Positions 35,701-50,700 of a DNA stretch of 64,000 bases are shown one piece after another; position 1 is the first letter of the stretch; the number at the start of each line of letters is the position of its first letter. Location: assembly GCF_021130785.1 (NCBI RefSeq), contig NC_060215.1, positions 65,290,501-65,354,500 on the forward strand. Reading direction: 5' to 3'. The notes below the pieces were generated by a model. It did no database searches and was not told the origin of the DNA. It saw only the letters and a program-made list of their open reading frames with translations. This DNA comes from Homalodisca vitripennis (taxonomy: Eukaryota > Arthropoda > Insecta > Hemiptera > Cicadellidae). A program made the position numbers and the translations under genes.

Positions 35701-38700
35701 ACTGTCCGGTCCAGGTCTCTGAGTATTTAAAATTTTCTATTCTGACCAATTTTTAGAGACAATCCTTACATAATTTCTTTATTTATATAGGAATAGTCGA
35801 TATCAGTAATCCAAACCTGATTCTCCTTGAGAGGAGGCTGGTACTTGTGTTGCAGAGCCGCCTTGACAAGATACGTGATAGCCTCGACACCCCACTCTCG
35901 CATGCGGATGTGTGGATGCTGGCAGACCTCTAGCAGGTGGTTGGTCAGAGGTCTCCACAATACCTCTACTCGCAGCAGGTTCACCAGTCCCGTCTCCAGT
36001 AGCTTAGCTACAGCAAACAATGATGGCTCCTGCACACAACACAGTTTACATTTTACTAAACTTTAATACAAATGTGCCAATAATAAGATTAAACATACAA
36101 TGAAATTATATAAATTCAGAATAATCACTCAATACATTTATTAAGATAGTAGTAAATATATACGTCTTTACATTTTTAATTCCAGACACATAATAAAAGA
36201 AATGCGAGTTTTTCCATAGACCTACATAACTGTGGACCTCCATATGGCAATATAATGAAGTGCTAATATAATGTTTCCTAAATATTAAATTTTCCACTTA
36301 CAAAGTCTATATTATTTTTAACCAAAAATGACCCACATTTAAGGTTTGTCCCACTTTTATAGTGCATGTTTCAATACATTTTGATTGCTTAAATGTTTTT
36401 GTCCCATTAAATCACTGTTTTCGGTCATTTTAGTTTGAGACCAACACTAAAATGCGAGGACTGTAGTGGTGGTAATGTGGCATCAGAAAAATACTGTTGT
36501 GCTGCCTCAGCCAATCACCCAGAGTCCTATTTCCACTTCTATAAGATGTAGGATAATAAAAATAAAATTTTTAAATTATAAACTTAACCATATTTTATAG
36601 ATAAGATATTAATAAAAGTACAAAAATTGCAGTTAAAAGAAATAACATTGTTTGGCCACTGCAAAGCTGTTAACATCCACGAATAACAGAAGTAGACACA
36701 CAGCAAAGAATAAATATAAATAATACGAACTGCAAGAAAAATATTATTTTCAGAATTACTATTATTTGTTAATTTGGTTAGCTATCTACGGTTTTTCATA
36801 CACAAAGTACATCTATTTCTTGGATTTTATATTGATTTTAAATTCTCATATCTTAAGCAAAAGAAACTAAACTACAGTCAAGGCATAACTTTATGAAGAG
36901 ACAAAATCTCTACTTTAGTGGTGATTATTCGAATAAGTTAATGTTTCAATAGAGCTGTTAATTGATTTAAAGATCTAACATGTTAGGTCTACAATTAACT
37001 AAACTGTAAAATACAACATCAGGATTTTAAATTTGAGACATTTTTAAGACCAGTTCTGTCTGACTGTCTTCATTGTTCAATAAACAAATGTTGTAGTCTA
37101 CCATGCAAACTATTAAAACCTTACATTTGGTGTTACAGTATACATTCATGAAAGAATGAAAACATCATTTCATTTTTATTTACAAAAGAAGACTTTAAAG
37201 ACCATATTCAAAGAAAACATAAAATTCTCATATAAAACTCACTTTAGAGAAAGCATTAAGATTTCTAATAATCCATCTTCAAAACTTATTTTATCGTTCT
37301 AAACAATGTGTGGGAGTGTAACTATGTGTATTCTCTAGAGGATAGCTGTTACATCTATGTGATTGCCTTGAAGTGTTTAATGTCAACCCATCGACTTTTA
37401 TGCAGTAGATTTCTGAATGCACCCTGAGAGTGTTCAGAAACAGGCAATATCAATGTGTTTAGTATCGAAATAAACACCAATTTATGGATGGACATTTTCC
37501 TGTAAACTGTTTCTAAGATATCCTTGTTAATACACAAAACCACACAGCTGACGAAATCACAGCAACAACAATGTAGCGTGTTGCAACTAACCTGTTGAAT
37601 CAGCAGTGTTTTGTTTATTTTGCACGTCATTTTCTAGTTTTTCATGGTAAAATGTGTGAAAATTTAAATAGTAGTAGTATTCAAGAGTTATTAGAAGACG
37701 GTATTAGTGATGTGGAGAGTTTAGGTAGTGATAACGATACAAGTGACATTCCAAATAATGTTTCATTCCAGAAGCAGAACCAGAATAAATTTTAGGCTTT
37801 TTTAATATCCAAACATTTAAGTTTTAGTGTTTTAAGTTTTTGATGTGTAAAATATCAGTATACAATTGTATATATTAAGATTCTACATGTTGTATATATT
37901 TAAGTTAAATATTTCTTATTAATAAGTGTTGAAAACAAACTTTTTACAATTATTTCATATTTTGTGCGTTTTGACTTAGGGGGTTCTCTTAAAATATAAA
38001 GGTAAGTGTTTTACCCACCCACCACCCTCTCACTCACATACTAATAGAACAAACATTTGTATATAGAACATATATTTGTAGAGTTCAATGTGTAATAGTG
38101 CTTAATTTCTATAAAAATTGTATTTTTAGAGAATGTTTTCCCAAATGCTTGCAAAACCTTCCAAATCAGTGAAATACTCCTGGTGTACACAGTGAACATT
38201 TAGAGGGTTAAATCTCAATACTTATTGACACAAAACTACTTTCTATCAAAGAAACTTATTATATTGAGTCACATTTTTTTCAATTTTTGTTAGGAAACTG
38301 AGATAGGAGAACTTAGGAAGAGTCAAATGTTTCTTTTTTACTACAAGCTAATGATGTACAAAGTATATTTTGATCTTATATTTTAACTTTTGATAAAATG
38401 TACATATGACAATAAAGTAACACATTCTAATAATTTTTATAAGGTGAGCCTTTCTTGCTAATCCAACACATCACTGATACCGTTGTGAGATATACACTGA
38501 TTTAGTTAAAAAATTTAGAAATTTAGAAATTCTACAGTATATTTTTGCTATGCAATTAAATTCTAACATGCATGTTCTACAGATAATTTAATAGCACATC
38601 AAACTAGACTAAACATTAGTTTTTTTATAACCTACCATAACACAAACAATATAGATGTATGTCTAAAGGTGACATTTTGAAGGCTTGTTATTCCTTCACT

Positions 38701-41700
38701 ATTGTAGCTGTGGTGATGGATGGCTTGGTCATAAAGAAATACATCTACATTGGATTGATTGATGGTAAGCTATGCAAAAACCTAGTTTTGAGTTATTGAA
38801 AACAACCCTGGGCTACACGTAATTAATTATAACAGCATAATTCTCATTAATGTACAACCAATTGTATTGGCAGAGAATATTTAGTTTGGCTTCTGATTAT
38901 TCAGTCTCTTTATCAGGTCTGCCATCTCACATTAGACTGGCTTTAACATAATTGTAGGGCCTACTGTATTTCAAAGACTTGCTCACCTTTTTTATTTTGT
39001 AAATTAACCAAAAGGTAATGAATTAAAAATGTATTTTACAGAAAATCACAAGTTTTAACATAAGTAAACACCCGTGTAACAAAAGGATTTTTGTACACAC
39101 TTTTTTATTGTAATTAAATTAAACCTTCAACGTTTTCAAAATTATTTTTCAAACCAATGGTTTAACACATTTTCAAAATATAAATCATAAGTATATATTA
39201 AATGTAAGAGCAAAGCTATTTACCCTATTGCAATAGGCTAACTCCATGGCTTCATGAGAGAGTTTGCATAAAGCATCGATGAGATGGTGTAAAGCAACAT
39301 CGTTTAGAAACTGGCTGGATTCAAATAATCTGCTGAGCATCGCAGAGAGCACTGGCAGGTCAGCCATTACTGCTGTGGTGATTACAGCATTTGAATCTGT
39401 GGTACCTCTTCCGGCCTTCAGACTGCCTCCTGTTGATGGTTTCAGTCCCAAAATCCATACAAGGTGCTGAAATATATTGATAATCAGAGCGATCAAAATA
39501 TAGTTATATTAACACTATTTACATGTCATTTCATATTTATTGTGATTCAAATGTGTATTACAAAAGTAAGGCAAATTTTTAAAGTAAATTTGATCTAAAA
39601 TATCCAATTTTAAACACCCCAAGATTTGGTTAGTACTGTTGGAAGTGATCGGGATCCAAATTTTCGGGATATCTAGAAATTATTTGTTTTACACTATATG
39701 TGTTAGATTATGTTTTCAAACAAATTAATAAATATTCTGGGAAATATCTAACTGAACCCATAGCACTCAATATAAATCAATGTTCTATTGGTGCCAGTAA
39801 ACAGTCACTAATCAAGTTGCTAATTAAAAAATATTCACAAAGTGCTTTAATGGTTTATCTAGAAACTTTTAGAAGCAATGGGCTTTGATACTCAAAAGTC
39901 ATACTTTGTTCTAAGGTTGGTTAAGTTTACTCATTTACACACCTTACTTTTTATTTTTGGAGAAGAAAAATATACTACATTCTTTCGAGTAATTAAGCAT
40001 TCTGGTTCTGTAATTACTTCAGATAACTCACATTACTCATATGAACAATAAGAGCATATTCCAGATGACATCTGAAGTAACAATTAAATAATTATGAGAT
40101 TTTACTAATTTTCTCTTAAAACTAATGTGTTCTAATGATTAAATTTGTTGATTTAACTAGGCTATACCTACACTACAAGATTTATTTTGAAAACAAAACT
40201 AATTGAAGATCTTTGATAAATTAATGTATAGTGTAATATGTTGTGCTTCCATAAAATATTTTCTGTAATTAAAGATATTTACTGCACATTATCTCAGATT
40301 ATTAGTTTAAGTCTTAACTGTATTTACTGCACATTATTTCAGATTGTTAGTAATAGTCTTAACTATTTTCTTGTCAATGAAAATAATTTTAAATTGATAA
40401 TAAAACAAAAATTCTCTGCAAAATGTATCAACTGCACTTTTATATGCACACAAAATAATCTTCAACAAGATTCTTGATTCAGTCATGTTTGATTCTTATG
40501 GTTACACGGTTTTAACCATAATAACTTCACTAACATACTTTAGAAAGTTAAGTAAAAGGAAAAACTATTTACTCTTTCAAAAGACTTATTCTTTTCAAAG
40601 TGTAAGATTTCCTCTGAAAACTACACACCCATGTAGAAAAATGTAATAGTTTCATAATTGATTAAAAACATTTTCATAAAAATATCCAAATAAATAAAAA
40701 TGCTATAGAAAAATTCTTCTACAAAATGCTAGTGAAGAATTAAAAACTTCCTGGAATTGGCCAAACAAAACAACATTCATGTTTTAATGCATTTGTCAAA
40801 CAAAGATATGGTTATACCTGTAGTGTGGTGAGAACAAGATGCCAGGATGTGCCTAGGATGCTACCATGACAATGAGCCAAGCTCAACAGAGCTCTCATAC
40901 ACTGCAAATTCTTGGCAGTTAACATCACAGGTCCCTGATGAGCTCCTTCAAGAAAAAGACTCCAATAACATATTGAAAAAATGCTGTACGAAAATTATAT
41001 AAATTTAATCAAAATTTGTAATTGTGCCAGATAAAAAAAATGTCTGGATTCACAATTTTATGTCAAATTCGAATACAGGCCTGACTTTTATCTGCAGTTA
41101 TATTTCATAGGTCTAGTTCAACCCAAACATGCCTATTTATTTTATTGTTTTAAAATTTTTTGCTACATAAAACAGAGAGTCCATTAAAATTTATTTATAA
41201 GTAAATAAGTTATTGAAAACTTGCACTTTATGGATTTATCTTAGTTTTATTAATCTTCCAAAACTAGCATGTTTTATTCAAACACACCAAGTAATACCTC
41301 TTGAACTTCGTTATCCCCCAAGTAGTCCATCCATTATTATTGTTTATTAATAATAAATAAAGTATTTTGCTCTAACAATCATGAAACAACCACAAATAAA
41401 GTTAACCTTATTCAAAAAGAATCGACAGTTAGTTAACTGCTGATAATAAAAATAACAATATTAGAATGATATCCTTGCTCAGATACCATCAGCTGACTTT
41501 TGTGATACGTAACTACATTGGCTTGAGCTATCAAAAACCAACACAGGGCTCAAATAAAAGTTAACTCTTTGTGCTTGTTTATCAACTTATGTGATTGTTC
41601 CTCAGCTTGCGGGGCAACTCTCAATGGCTCTCATTATTTTTCTAATTCACCTCCTCAGGCCACTATGTGTGGCCCACTGCATTGTGCACTTATAAAATCA

Positions 41701-44700
41701 AACCTCCAGTCATGGCTGAAATCTCTCAGCCGAATAAGCAACTAAGTAAACATTTAACTACTTGCAGCACATACACAAACATTGCTTAGAGTGTTGATTT
41801 AACCGAGTGTCAGTGCCACTGTAGCTACTATAATGCTTCCTATGAATTTATTGAAATAATAGTGTATTTCATGAAGCCAAAAACTACAATAAGGAAATTA
41901 GTTCATATTCTGTTGATATTAGAGACCTACTTGAGACTGATTGTGTTTTTATTTTGCAAAATATACTTCCAAATTAGGTAAAACCATAGCTTAAATTACA
42001 TACTACTTGGGACATCTACATGATAAGAATAAATAACCAATAAAAAAAATTAAGTTTATAGCTAGTAAACATTTTAAGAGTTTGAGAATTGCATTTAAAT
42101 CACAGCCATTTAAAGGGTTGAAGTTCAACTACTGCCATTTAAATATGAGCCGAAGTGACGTACTTGGTTACGCATTTGCAAATTGCCGAATACAGTCGGC
42201 CACTACGCATGGCCTGGCAAGCTGAGAGAACACTACCTGAGATTTCATTCACTGAGCAAGAGGTTGATCAGTCAAGGCCTTAGTGGCCTTATGAGTACAA
42301 AGACTTAATCCCCTTATTGCTGTAAATAAATTATAACTGTATTTTTTCTTAAATTAACTATTTCTTCATATGCAACTTACCAAGAGGTAGAGATGTTGTA
42401 GGTAGAGGGGTTCCCACTGCAACCACTTGCTGTTTGTAGTCCATCTCGTTGCCGTACATCCCCATGTTGTATTGCATGTTCATATCTGGTGATCCTGAGT
42501 CTGAAAATAAGTATTGGAAATTGTCTTATGTGAATGTAATTCGTTCGTAATTCGTTTATTGAAGAAATGCTTACATTACAGGCATTTGCCCAATTACAAT
42601 GAAGCATTAAAGTAATACTAAATATATTAAATAGAGGATAAATACTAAAAATAACAATTTAAAAGTTCATCTTCATGCGCTCTTAAAACAATGACAAACA
42701 AGTATAGTTTACAGCTGAGAAGTATAACATTTAAATTAACAACAAGCAATGTAATAAAATGTGTATGGATGATGTAAAATAATAAATAGTAATAGTTGAC
42801 AAATAACGATAGATATCTGTAACAAATAAATAAGTAACAACAACAATAACAAGACAATAACAAGACAATATATAACAGTTAAATAACGATAATACAAAAA
42901 CCAAACTAATTAACACTGAGTGAAATAAATCAATGTGAATAAAATAAATAATGTAAATAAAATAAAGTAAATAAATGAATGTGAATAAATCAATAGCATT
43001 GCAATGCCAATGGCTAATAAACAAACAGCATAACATTTTCATTACAACAAAAGGTGATTTAAATTGTAAAGAAATTGGTTTCCAGTTCACCACTAGGCCT
43101 ACCTGGTCACATTTTAATCACAGTGAACCATTAAAAATTAGATAAGGAAGAATCAAAAAGACGTAAGTTGCTGATATCATCAGAGAGTTGTGTAATAGTT
43201 GCAGTGACTAAACCTTTACAACTGGCTATTTCATCATACTATACTATACATTAACATTGAAAACATCTTTATTCTCATAATATTTAAAATTGGATACATG
43301 ACAACATTTGTCTGAGAATTTATCCGCGCACCACTTACTGTGTACCGAATATACACCCAAGTATGGTCTATAAGTCAGGTGTGTAAGGTTTGTACAATCA
43401 TATATACCTTACTACTCCTTTACTATATCCTCTATTTTCCTTATATTACACTCATTCATGACTACCGCATATAGTAACACCTCAGTTCATACACACAAAC
43501 CTTTCTTCAAGTGATTTGAAATGGCTTTTTAGTATAAAATTTTAGATAGTTGTAAACATAAACCTAGAAAGGATAATTTAGTATGAGTACACTAACAAAT
43601 TGTTCAGTACTATAATATTTTATAGTAAATTTGTACTTTATTTTCATTCTTCTTTAAATTTTTAAAATTGATATGACCGCTGTATTTTATTTTGTTACTA
43701 AAAAGTGTATACAATTTTACCTGAAATTAGCAGAAAAGTAGCAAACTATAAATTAATTAAACTTGAGGAATGTTTAATATGCATACGCATGTAGGATAGT
43801 ATTAAAAAGGACAATATTTTGAAAAAGTTTGAAGCAAGTTTATATTTTTTTTTAAACCAAGGATTCAAGTTTGTATGAAATAATTAATATTTGTCTTATT
43901 GTTAATACTCTTTTATCAATGAAATAAAATGATTGGATTACACAAGGTATACACTATTGTTGCTCATTTCGCCAACACGGTATATCGCAGGGGTTCTAAA
44001 CCTCTCAGGCTTTGTGCCTCCCTTAGTACAATGACATTTGGTCACATCTCCCCTCTATCAACATCACCTTATTTAGTCAACACTAGTAGTAAAATTTAAT
44101 TTTGTAGGTCAGGGTATACATGATGACAGTGAAAATTGTGTACATGTTGACAATATTTGTAAGAAACTTGCAAGGGTAACTTATTTGCTAAGAAAACTCA
44201 AATTTTGTGTAAGTTTGGACACACTTGTGCTGACCTATTATGGACTGTTCCACAGTCACCTGTGTTATGGTATTCGTTTGTGGGGCAACTCAGGTGCTGC
44301 AAAAAAGAGTATTTGTTTGGCAAAAAAAGGCCATTAGAACAATTGCAGGCTTACCTACCCAGGCATCTTGTAGAAATAGTTTTGCTGGGCTCCATATTTT
44401 GACCTTGGCCTGTATTTATATTTTTCAAAATGTGGTCCATGTAAAGGAAAACTTGAATATGTTTGAGACTCACAGTAATATCCACGGCCATGACACCAGA
44501 AGTAAAGATAATCTAATCACACCCAATGTTAGGCTTGATAAATCTTATAAGAGTCACTACTATCAGCAGCTCAAACTTTATAATAAGCTCCCCACTACCT
44601 TAAAAAACTTGCCATTATCAAGGTTCAAACCAACATTGTGTGACTGGTTAAAGAAAAAGGAATTTTACACCATTGAAGAGTATTTGGCCTGTGATGATTT

Positions 44701-47700
44701 TGAGGGGATAAATGTAAATAGTTAGGGCTTAGTTCTGTTAAAAGTTTTATTTTGTTAAGTTTTGTAATTTTAAGCTATGTTGTTCTCATTTTGAACTCAG
44801 AACTAAGTGAAAAGATTGTACACCCTGTCCTTCTATTGGTTGAATATTATTAAGTGCAAATGTTTTGTACTTTGTATTAGGCAACTTGACTGTATAGTAT
44901 AGAGAAACTGACGAGACCTATTGTAATTGTCTGTGTAATTGCCTAATAGTCAATAAAGATTCTTGATTCTTGAATTTTTAATTATATGTTTGTCTCGTTT
45001 TAATAGCTGTTATATGTCTTTGTTGTTATTTTTAAATTTTATTTTAGTATTAGTATTTTAATCAAAAATCCCTTTGTTGTCTTGTCTAAATGTGTATTTG
45101 TAGAACAAAGTTTATAATATATTTTAATTATGCCATTGTTATTTTGTAATATTTTATTGTTAATTTGTTATTATATTGTATGTTAAACAATATATAACTG
45201 TAATTGTTAGTGAGTATGAACAGAGTAATTATAAGCCTATGACTTTGTCAATTACACAGTTTGTGTTTAAAGACAATAAAAACTTCTTGATTCTTGATTC
45301 TTGATCTGATTTGCATGTTTTAAATGAAATATTTGATACATTTTTTATAAAACGTTAATATTACCTCAAATACCTTTTTGAACATATTCTTTTCCTACAC
45401 TTACTGCCGCTAGTAAGTTTTTTTAATAAATCAATGAAACAGAACTAAAAAAATATGATTTTATAAAATCTATAAAAAGTAGTTAATAACACTATTTATA
45501 TCATTTGTAACTTAGTGAGAGGGTTTCCGATTTTTTTTTTTTTTTTACAATTTGTTAAATATCTAGTTGTAACTGTGACAAAGCACATTACATGTAACTT
45601 CAATGTCCAGTCTTCCTCGAGTTTGACTTTAGATAAGCCAATGTTAAAAATCCAGACTCACAAAAGTATGTGTATGAATGAACTTTATAGCTTCCAAAGC
45701 AACTTGTGGATAAACAGTAAGATAACTGAACCAAAGGTCTTTAACACCCATGTTTTTACATTCTGCCAGTGATTGAGAATGACATTTTATGTCAATTTCC
45801 TGTTCCTAAATGTGGTCAGGAAGTACGCTGACATTGACTGTACGTGGATCTCTTGTCAACTTAAATTACCAGCTTTCTGTCTTAACATCTATAAAATCCT
45901 GTCTAATTTGTATTTTAAAATTATACCAAATGCTGTGTTACAAAAGTGCTTAAATTTGTTCATTAATTGCAGCGGTAGATGTATATTCCATCTACCATCC
46001 ATGGCTTTCTTGTTTTCCATTTGAAAACCTCCAGTAGAATGGGTTTCAAACGTCTAGATCACATAGCATCATTACTCAAAACAACATTGCAAAAAGCGCA
46101 CTGAGGTAAATTACCCTTGTTATCAATAAAAATGAATCCATGTTTACTAAATCTTTATACAGTCCTTTCTTTTGCAGTGATTTGACCATTTTTAGGCCTA
46201 CTACAACTACATACTACTTATCTATTCTACTTTTTATGTTTACTGGTCCCACAAACTGCAGTACACTACTAACAAACTATTCAAGCATCAAGAATCACAC
46301 AATAAACAAACTGACACGTAAACATTACAGGAATTGCTTGCAAGTCGTGCTCCCCAACACTTTCCTCTTCTTCTAATGCAATGACACCTCCCTTGAAAAT
46401 CTTCTATGTCTCCCAAGGGGGGTGCTGCTGTATATATACATTTGGTAATATAGTATTTTAATAAATGATTAAGTCTCTCATTAAACGAATATTGAGTCAA
46501 ATGTTACATCTCAAATTTCCTCAATATCCCCCTTCTCTACGATATGACATGAAATAAAATAAAATCAAAATTTACATACTGCGATAACCAACACCCAGAT
46601 GGACTGCATTGAGCACAGTGAGTGTGTAGTGGGGAGGTAGAGAAGCCTTGCAGATAGCAGTGATGAAGGCATCACGAGGGGTCTGTAGCTCGAGCCGGCC
46701 ACAAATGCTAGCAAAAGTTTGGATTGCTTTCAACACATTTTCTGAGGTTGTTTCATCCGTACTGTAACATTTATTATTACAAGCATTAAAAACACTCCTT
46801 TTTACTTCAATAACCTGGAACTTAAAATATACATGGATAAATAATTATATATTTATATGGGATCAATAATTAATTGTAAATGTTTAAAATACTTATCTAA
46901 AACATAAGTATTTAAAACAAATAATAAAGTCAAATAAACATCTACTAATGTACTTTTGTGGTATGTTGTTTAAATTGTAATGTTTTAAATGATAGTAAAC
47001 TCTAATGTAACTACTATGATTAGGTAATCCTTTGTTTATTTAATTTTCCTAACCTAATACAAATTGACAGGCAATTACATTAAGGCAATTCACTTTATTC
47101 CAACAGTCTAGTACTACTATTTAATATAATAATAATCTATTAAATAGTACATCATAAAAATAAATAAATAACACAATATGTACAAGTAGCATCAATAGCA
47201 AATAAGTGTTGGATAGATAAAATATATCAATAACAAATAAATACAAGTCACTCTGCAAGTTTTGAGATACTGGCAGACAGTACATACTACAATAATCTTA
47301 TCATTATTATCATATTGTCGAAGCGACAGTCAGTATCTGACAACAACTTGGATTCATCAATGTACTTCTGTCGTCTATCGAGTCATGTTATCAAGAGTTA
47401 ATTATTGGGTAGAGGTAAAAGTAATTATTAGACCTTACAAACATAGCACAACACTAAAATGTTACATGTTGGACTTGAAATTTTAAATGTTATGTTATTA
47501 ACCATAACTCAATTAGGCACATAATAATATCCTGTTGAAGTTTATTAGCATCCAGACAGTTTTGTTTTTCTCTAAGGACGAGACACTGAGAAATAGCATT
47601 TAGTCCTAAATGATGTGCTGCTTCCGGAGTGACAATATATTATGGATGTGTAAGATTGGGAGTAGACGTAGCCTCCTATCGAGATTAATGAGGAAGGATT

Positions 47701-50700
47701 TTACGCATTGAATTGAATTGGAGTTTATTCTAACAATTTACAATGAGAAATTTTACAAAACAAACTGAAATCACTAATATTTCTACAATTATACAAATAA
47801 AATAAAATTAATTGTATTATAACTTTGACTGTCATGGCTGTTATATTAATCTCAGTCATGTCTCATTGAAAATGGAGAAACCAGCTGTGTACGAGCCTCT
47901 CCAACAGGCAGGGAGGCATGTCCTTAGGTCTAGGCTAGCAACTGCCTTTAACACTTAGGAAGCCCCAGTAACTCCAACATTTATCTCCCGCAGTAGATTA
48001 GACCTGCCGATCTACCCTTGTAACCCATCATCTCAACTTTTGTGGCTATTGACGTGCCACTCCTGGACATCCATAACACTGCCCAGATTTAAGTGGCACA
48101 TGGGTTTTTGCTGTACCCAGTGTAGGTTCAACTAGAAGGTATAAACTAGCCAAAAGTGAACCCTCCTGAATATCCGTACAGTTCAATATATAACAACATA
48201 GTAATAATTTTAAACCATTTATAAATAATAGAATTCTGCCAAACCCACATACTCACACAAGTCATTTATCATGACTGTGAATAACATTGCCGTAAGTTCA
48301 ATCCTTGTGGTACACCAGACTACAGTGTAAAAGATGACAAAGTTTAGTATAACATAAAAATTGCTTCTCGTTAATTAAGTAAGCAATTGAACTAAGTTGC
48401 TTGAAAGCTCATAAGAATGTAGTTTTTCAATAATATAACATGTCTAACTTTGTCAAAGGCCTTGGTCAGGTCAAGGCATATTGCATCAGTCTGGGTCATC
48501 GAAAATATGAGGAGACATAGTTTGTAAATTTTAAAAATTTATATTTAGAGCTAGGCACATTGTCCTTTTCTTTGTTTAAAGTTTGTGAATGACGATAGAA
48601 GGTTTGAATGAATAATAGGGTTCCGGGTTACATGTTACAAAATGTATAGCAAAACGTTTCAAGGATTGAAGCACTGCTCAGATATCTCTGTCAAAATTAC
48701 TTGAAAAGCTTCAGACCGGTGCCGCAATAGATCCCACCACTGAGTACTCAGCCCCTCTATTGCACCTTGTTCGAGTTGCGAATCAATCGGTATATACCTG
48801 TAGCTATTTGTATTCCGAAAACTGAGTGTCTATAGATTCAAGTGCAATTGTTTTTAGCTCGATGATTCTCTCTATGATTCACAATTCAATTTAATTTGCT
48901 GCTTTAAAAAATTGGGGTTAGTCTGGTTATTTTCCAAATATTCAGGATATATGTTTGTTTTTACTTTTAATTTAAAAATAGTAGGAAGAATTTTACCAGA
49001 ATATCCTAATAACACTTGTGTCCAATAATCTGAATACAGGGTGCAATTGATAAGTAATAAGACTTTCCGTGTGCAATATCTGGCAAGTGGACAAAAAAAA
49101 ACGGGTGGAGGGGGAAAATATACCTTGGACCTTCCCCTTCCATGGGAGACCACTCCCAGTTTGCTGGCAATAGCGGTTGAGTCAACTTCGCTTTGTGCGT
49201 GAAAGCTGTTTTGGCAGTCGGTTCCAATTTGACAGTGGCGAAAATGCAGCGATTGTTGGAACAGTGTTACGCAATAGAAATTTGCATACCGCTCAACAAA
49301 ACTTTTACCAAAACCCATGTGTTACTCAAAGAGGCTTACAGGGACCAAGTTTTGTCCAGGGCCCAGGTAAATGTATGGCACAGGGCGTTCAAGGAAGGCC
49401 GAGAGGATGCCGAAGACAAACAGCGGCCCAGGAGGCCTTCGATGACGCAAACAGAAGGAAGACGTGAGCCGGGTTCATGAATTTTGTAACATTGACCGTC
49501 AATTAGTCTTTGTGAGATTAGTGAGGAGTTAAATTTAACTTAATACAATATGCAGGAAATCGTAACCGAAAAACTGGCGATGCAGAAAGTGTGTGCGAAT
49601 ATGGTCCCGAAGGTTTCGACTGATGAGCAAAAGCAAGCGCGTTTTAACATTCTCGTGAAGTGTTGGAAAGTGACGAACAGAATGACACCTTGGACAGCAC
49701 TATCACTGGTGATGAAACGTGGTGTTTCGAGTACGATCCAGAGAGAATGAAACAGAGTGCGGAGTGGCACATGAACTCGTCACCACTACCCAAGAAGGCG
49801 CGCATGTTGAACTCCAACGTTAAAACCATGCTCGTGTTTTTCGACTCTCGAGGCATTGTCCTAAGGAGTTCGTACCTCAAGGAAGCACTGTGAACACGGC
49901 CTTTAACAAGGAAGTGTTCCTTCGACTCAAAAAACGTGTTGCCCGGTGTCAGCCCAATATGGTCAACAATTGGACTCTCCATCACGACAATGACCAGCGC
50001 ACACTGCATTTCTCTGCACCTCTCTACTGGCCAAGATGGGGGTTCCGGTGTTACCCTCCCTACAGCCCAGACGTGTCCCCCCCCCCGGACTTCTTCTTAT
50101 TCTGGCTCGTTAAAAGGAAGTTGAAGGGAAGGTGTTTTAACTCCATCGGTCCAAAAAGCTGTAACGGACGAGCTCAAGGCGATCCCGAAGGATGAGTTTA
50201 AAACATGTTTCCAGCAGTGGAAGAACCGCTACCAGCGGTGTATTGACACACAAGGCTCCTATTTTGAGGAGTATTAGTTGTATGATCCAAAAAGTTCAAT
50301 AAAACTGCCTAAAAAATCTTATTAGTTTTCAATTGCACCCTGTATTGAAGTTATGAATATGGACCCAATGTTGGTTATGACTTGGTTGGTTTATAAGTCT
50401 CCTAATAGCAAGTTGGATGTACCACTCAAAGACCCGGTCCATGGACAGACAAGACACATTGTTCATAGAAGGCACCGCTATAGCCTCCTCTGCTACTCTA
50501 TAGTGCTAAACTGAAATACTGTTTGAAAGTATTACCTATATCTTTTCAGTCATTATTTTCTTGTTTACAAAATTCCAAAAACTTTTCACCATCAGAAGAA
50601 ATTATGTTTTCAAAGTTATGAATCAAGTTGCTACATGACACTTTAATTTCTCTCTTTACTGCCGATTTCAGGCCTCAAAACCTCTCTAATCCCTCTTACA

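Larger units (their letters stand above)
33850..35816 (-). other. MON2: MON2 intron between exons 9 and 10
   Basis: A 2-kb intron with a second SINE family (34400-34580) and a perfect 33-base hairpin (34916-34948). Elsewhere it is AT-rich with no signal that I can name. Confidence 0.8.
42501..46579 (-). other. MON2: MON2 intron between exons 5 and 6
   Basis: A 4.1-kb intron. 42536-42620 resembles a retroelement 3' end. 42640-43000 is AAT/AAC-rich low-complexity DNA. 43980-44070 begins like a hAT terminus (CAGGGGTTCTAAACC). 44090-45304 holds two retroelement 3' ends. A T-homopolymer lies at 45531-45546. 45560-46570 shows nothing. Confidence 0.75.

Noticed and set aside
42731..43093. 120-codon hydrophobic minus-strand frame
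   Set aside because: It is a translation of AAT/AAC-rich low-complexity DNA, rich in Tyr/Phe/Ile/Leu, with no conserved motif.
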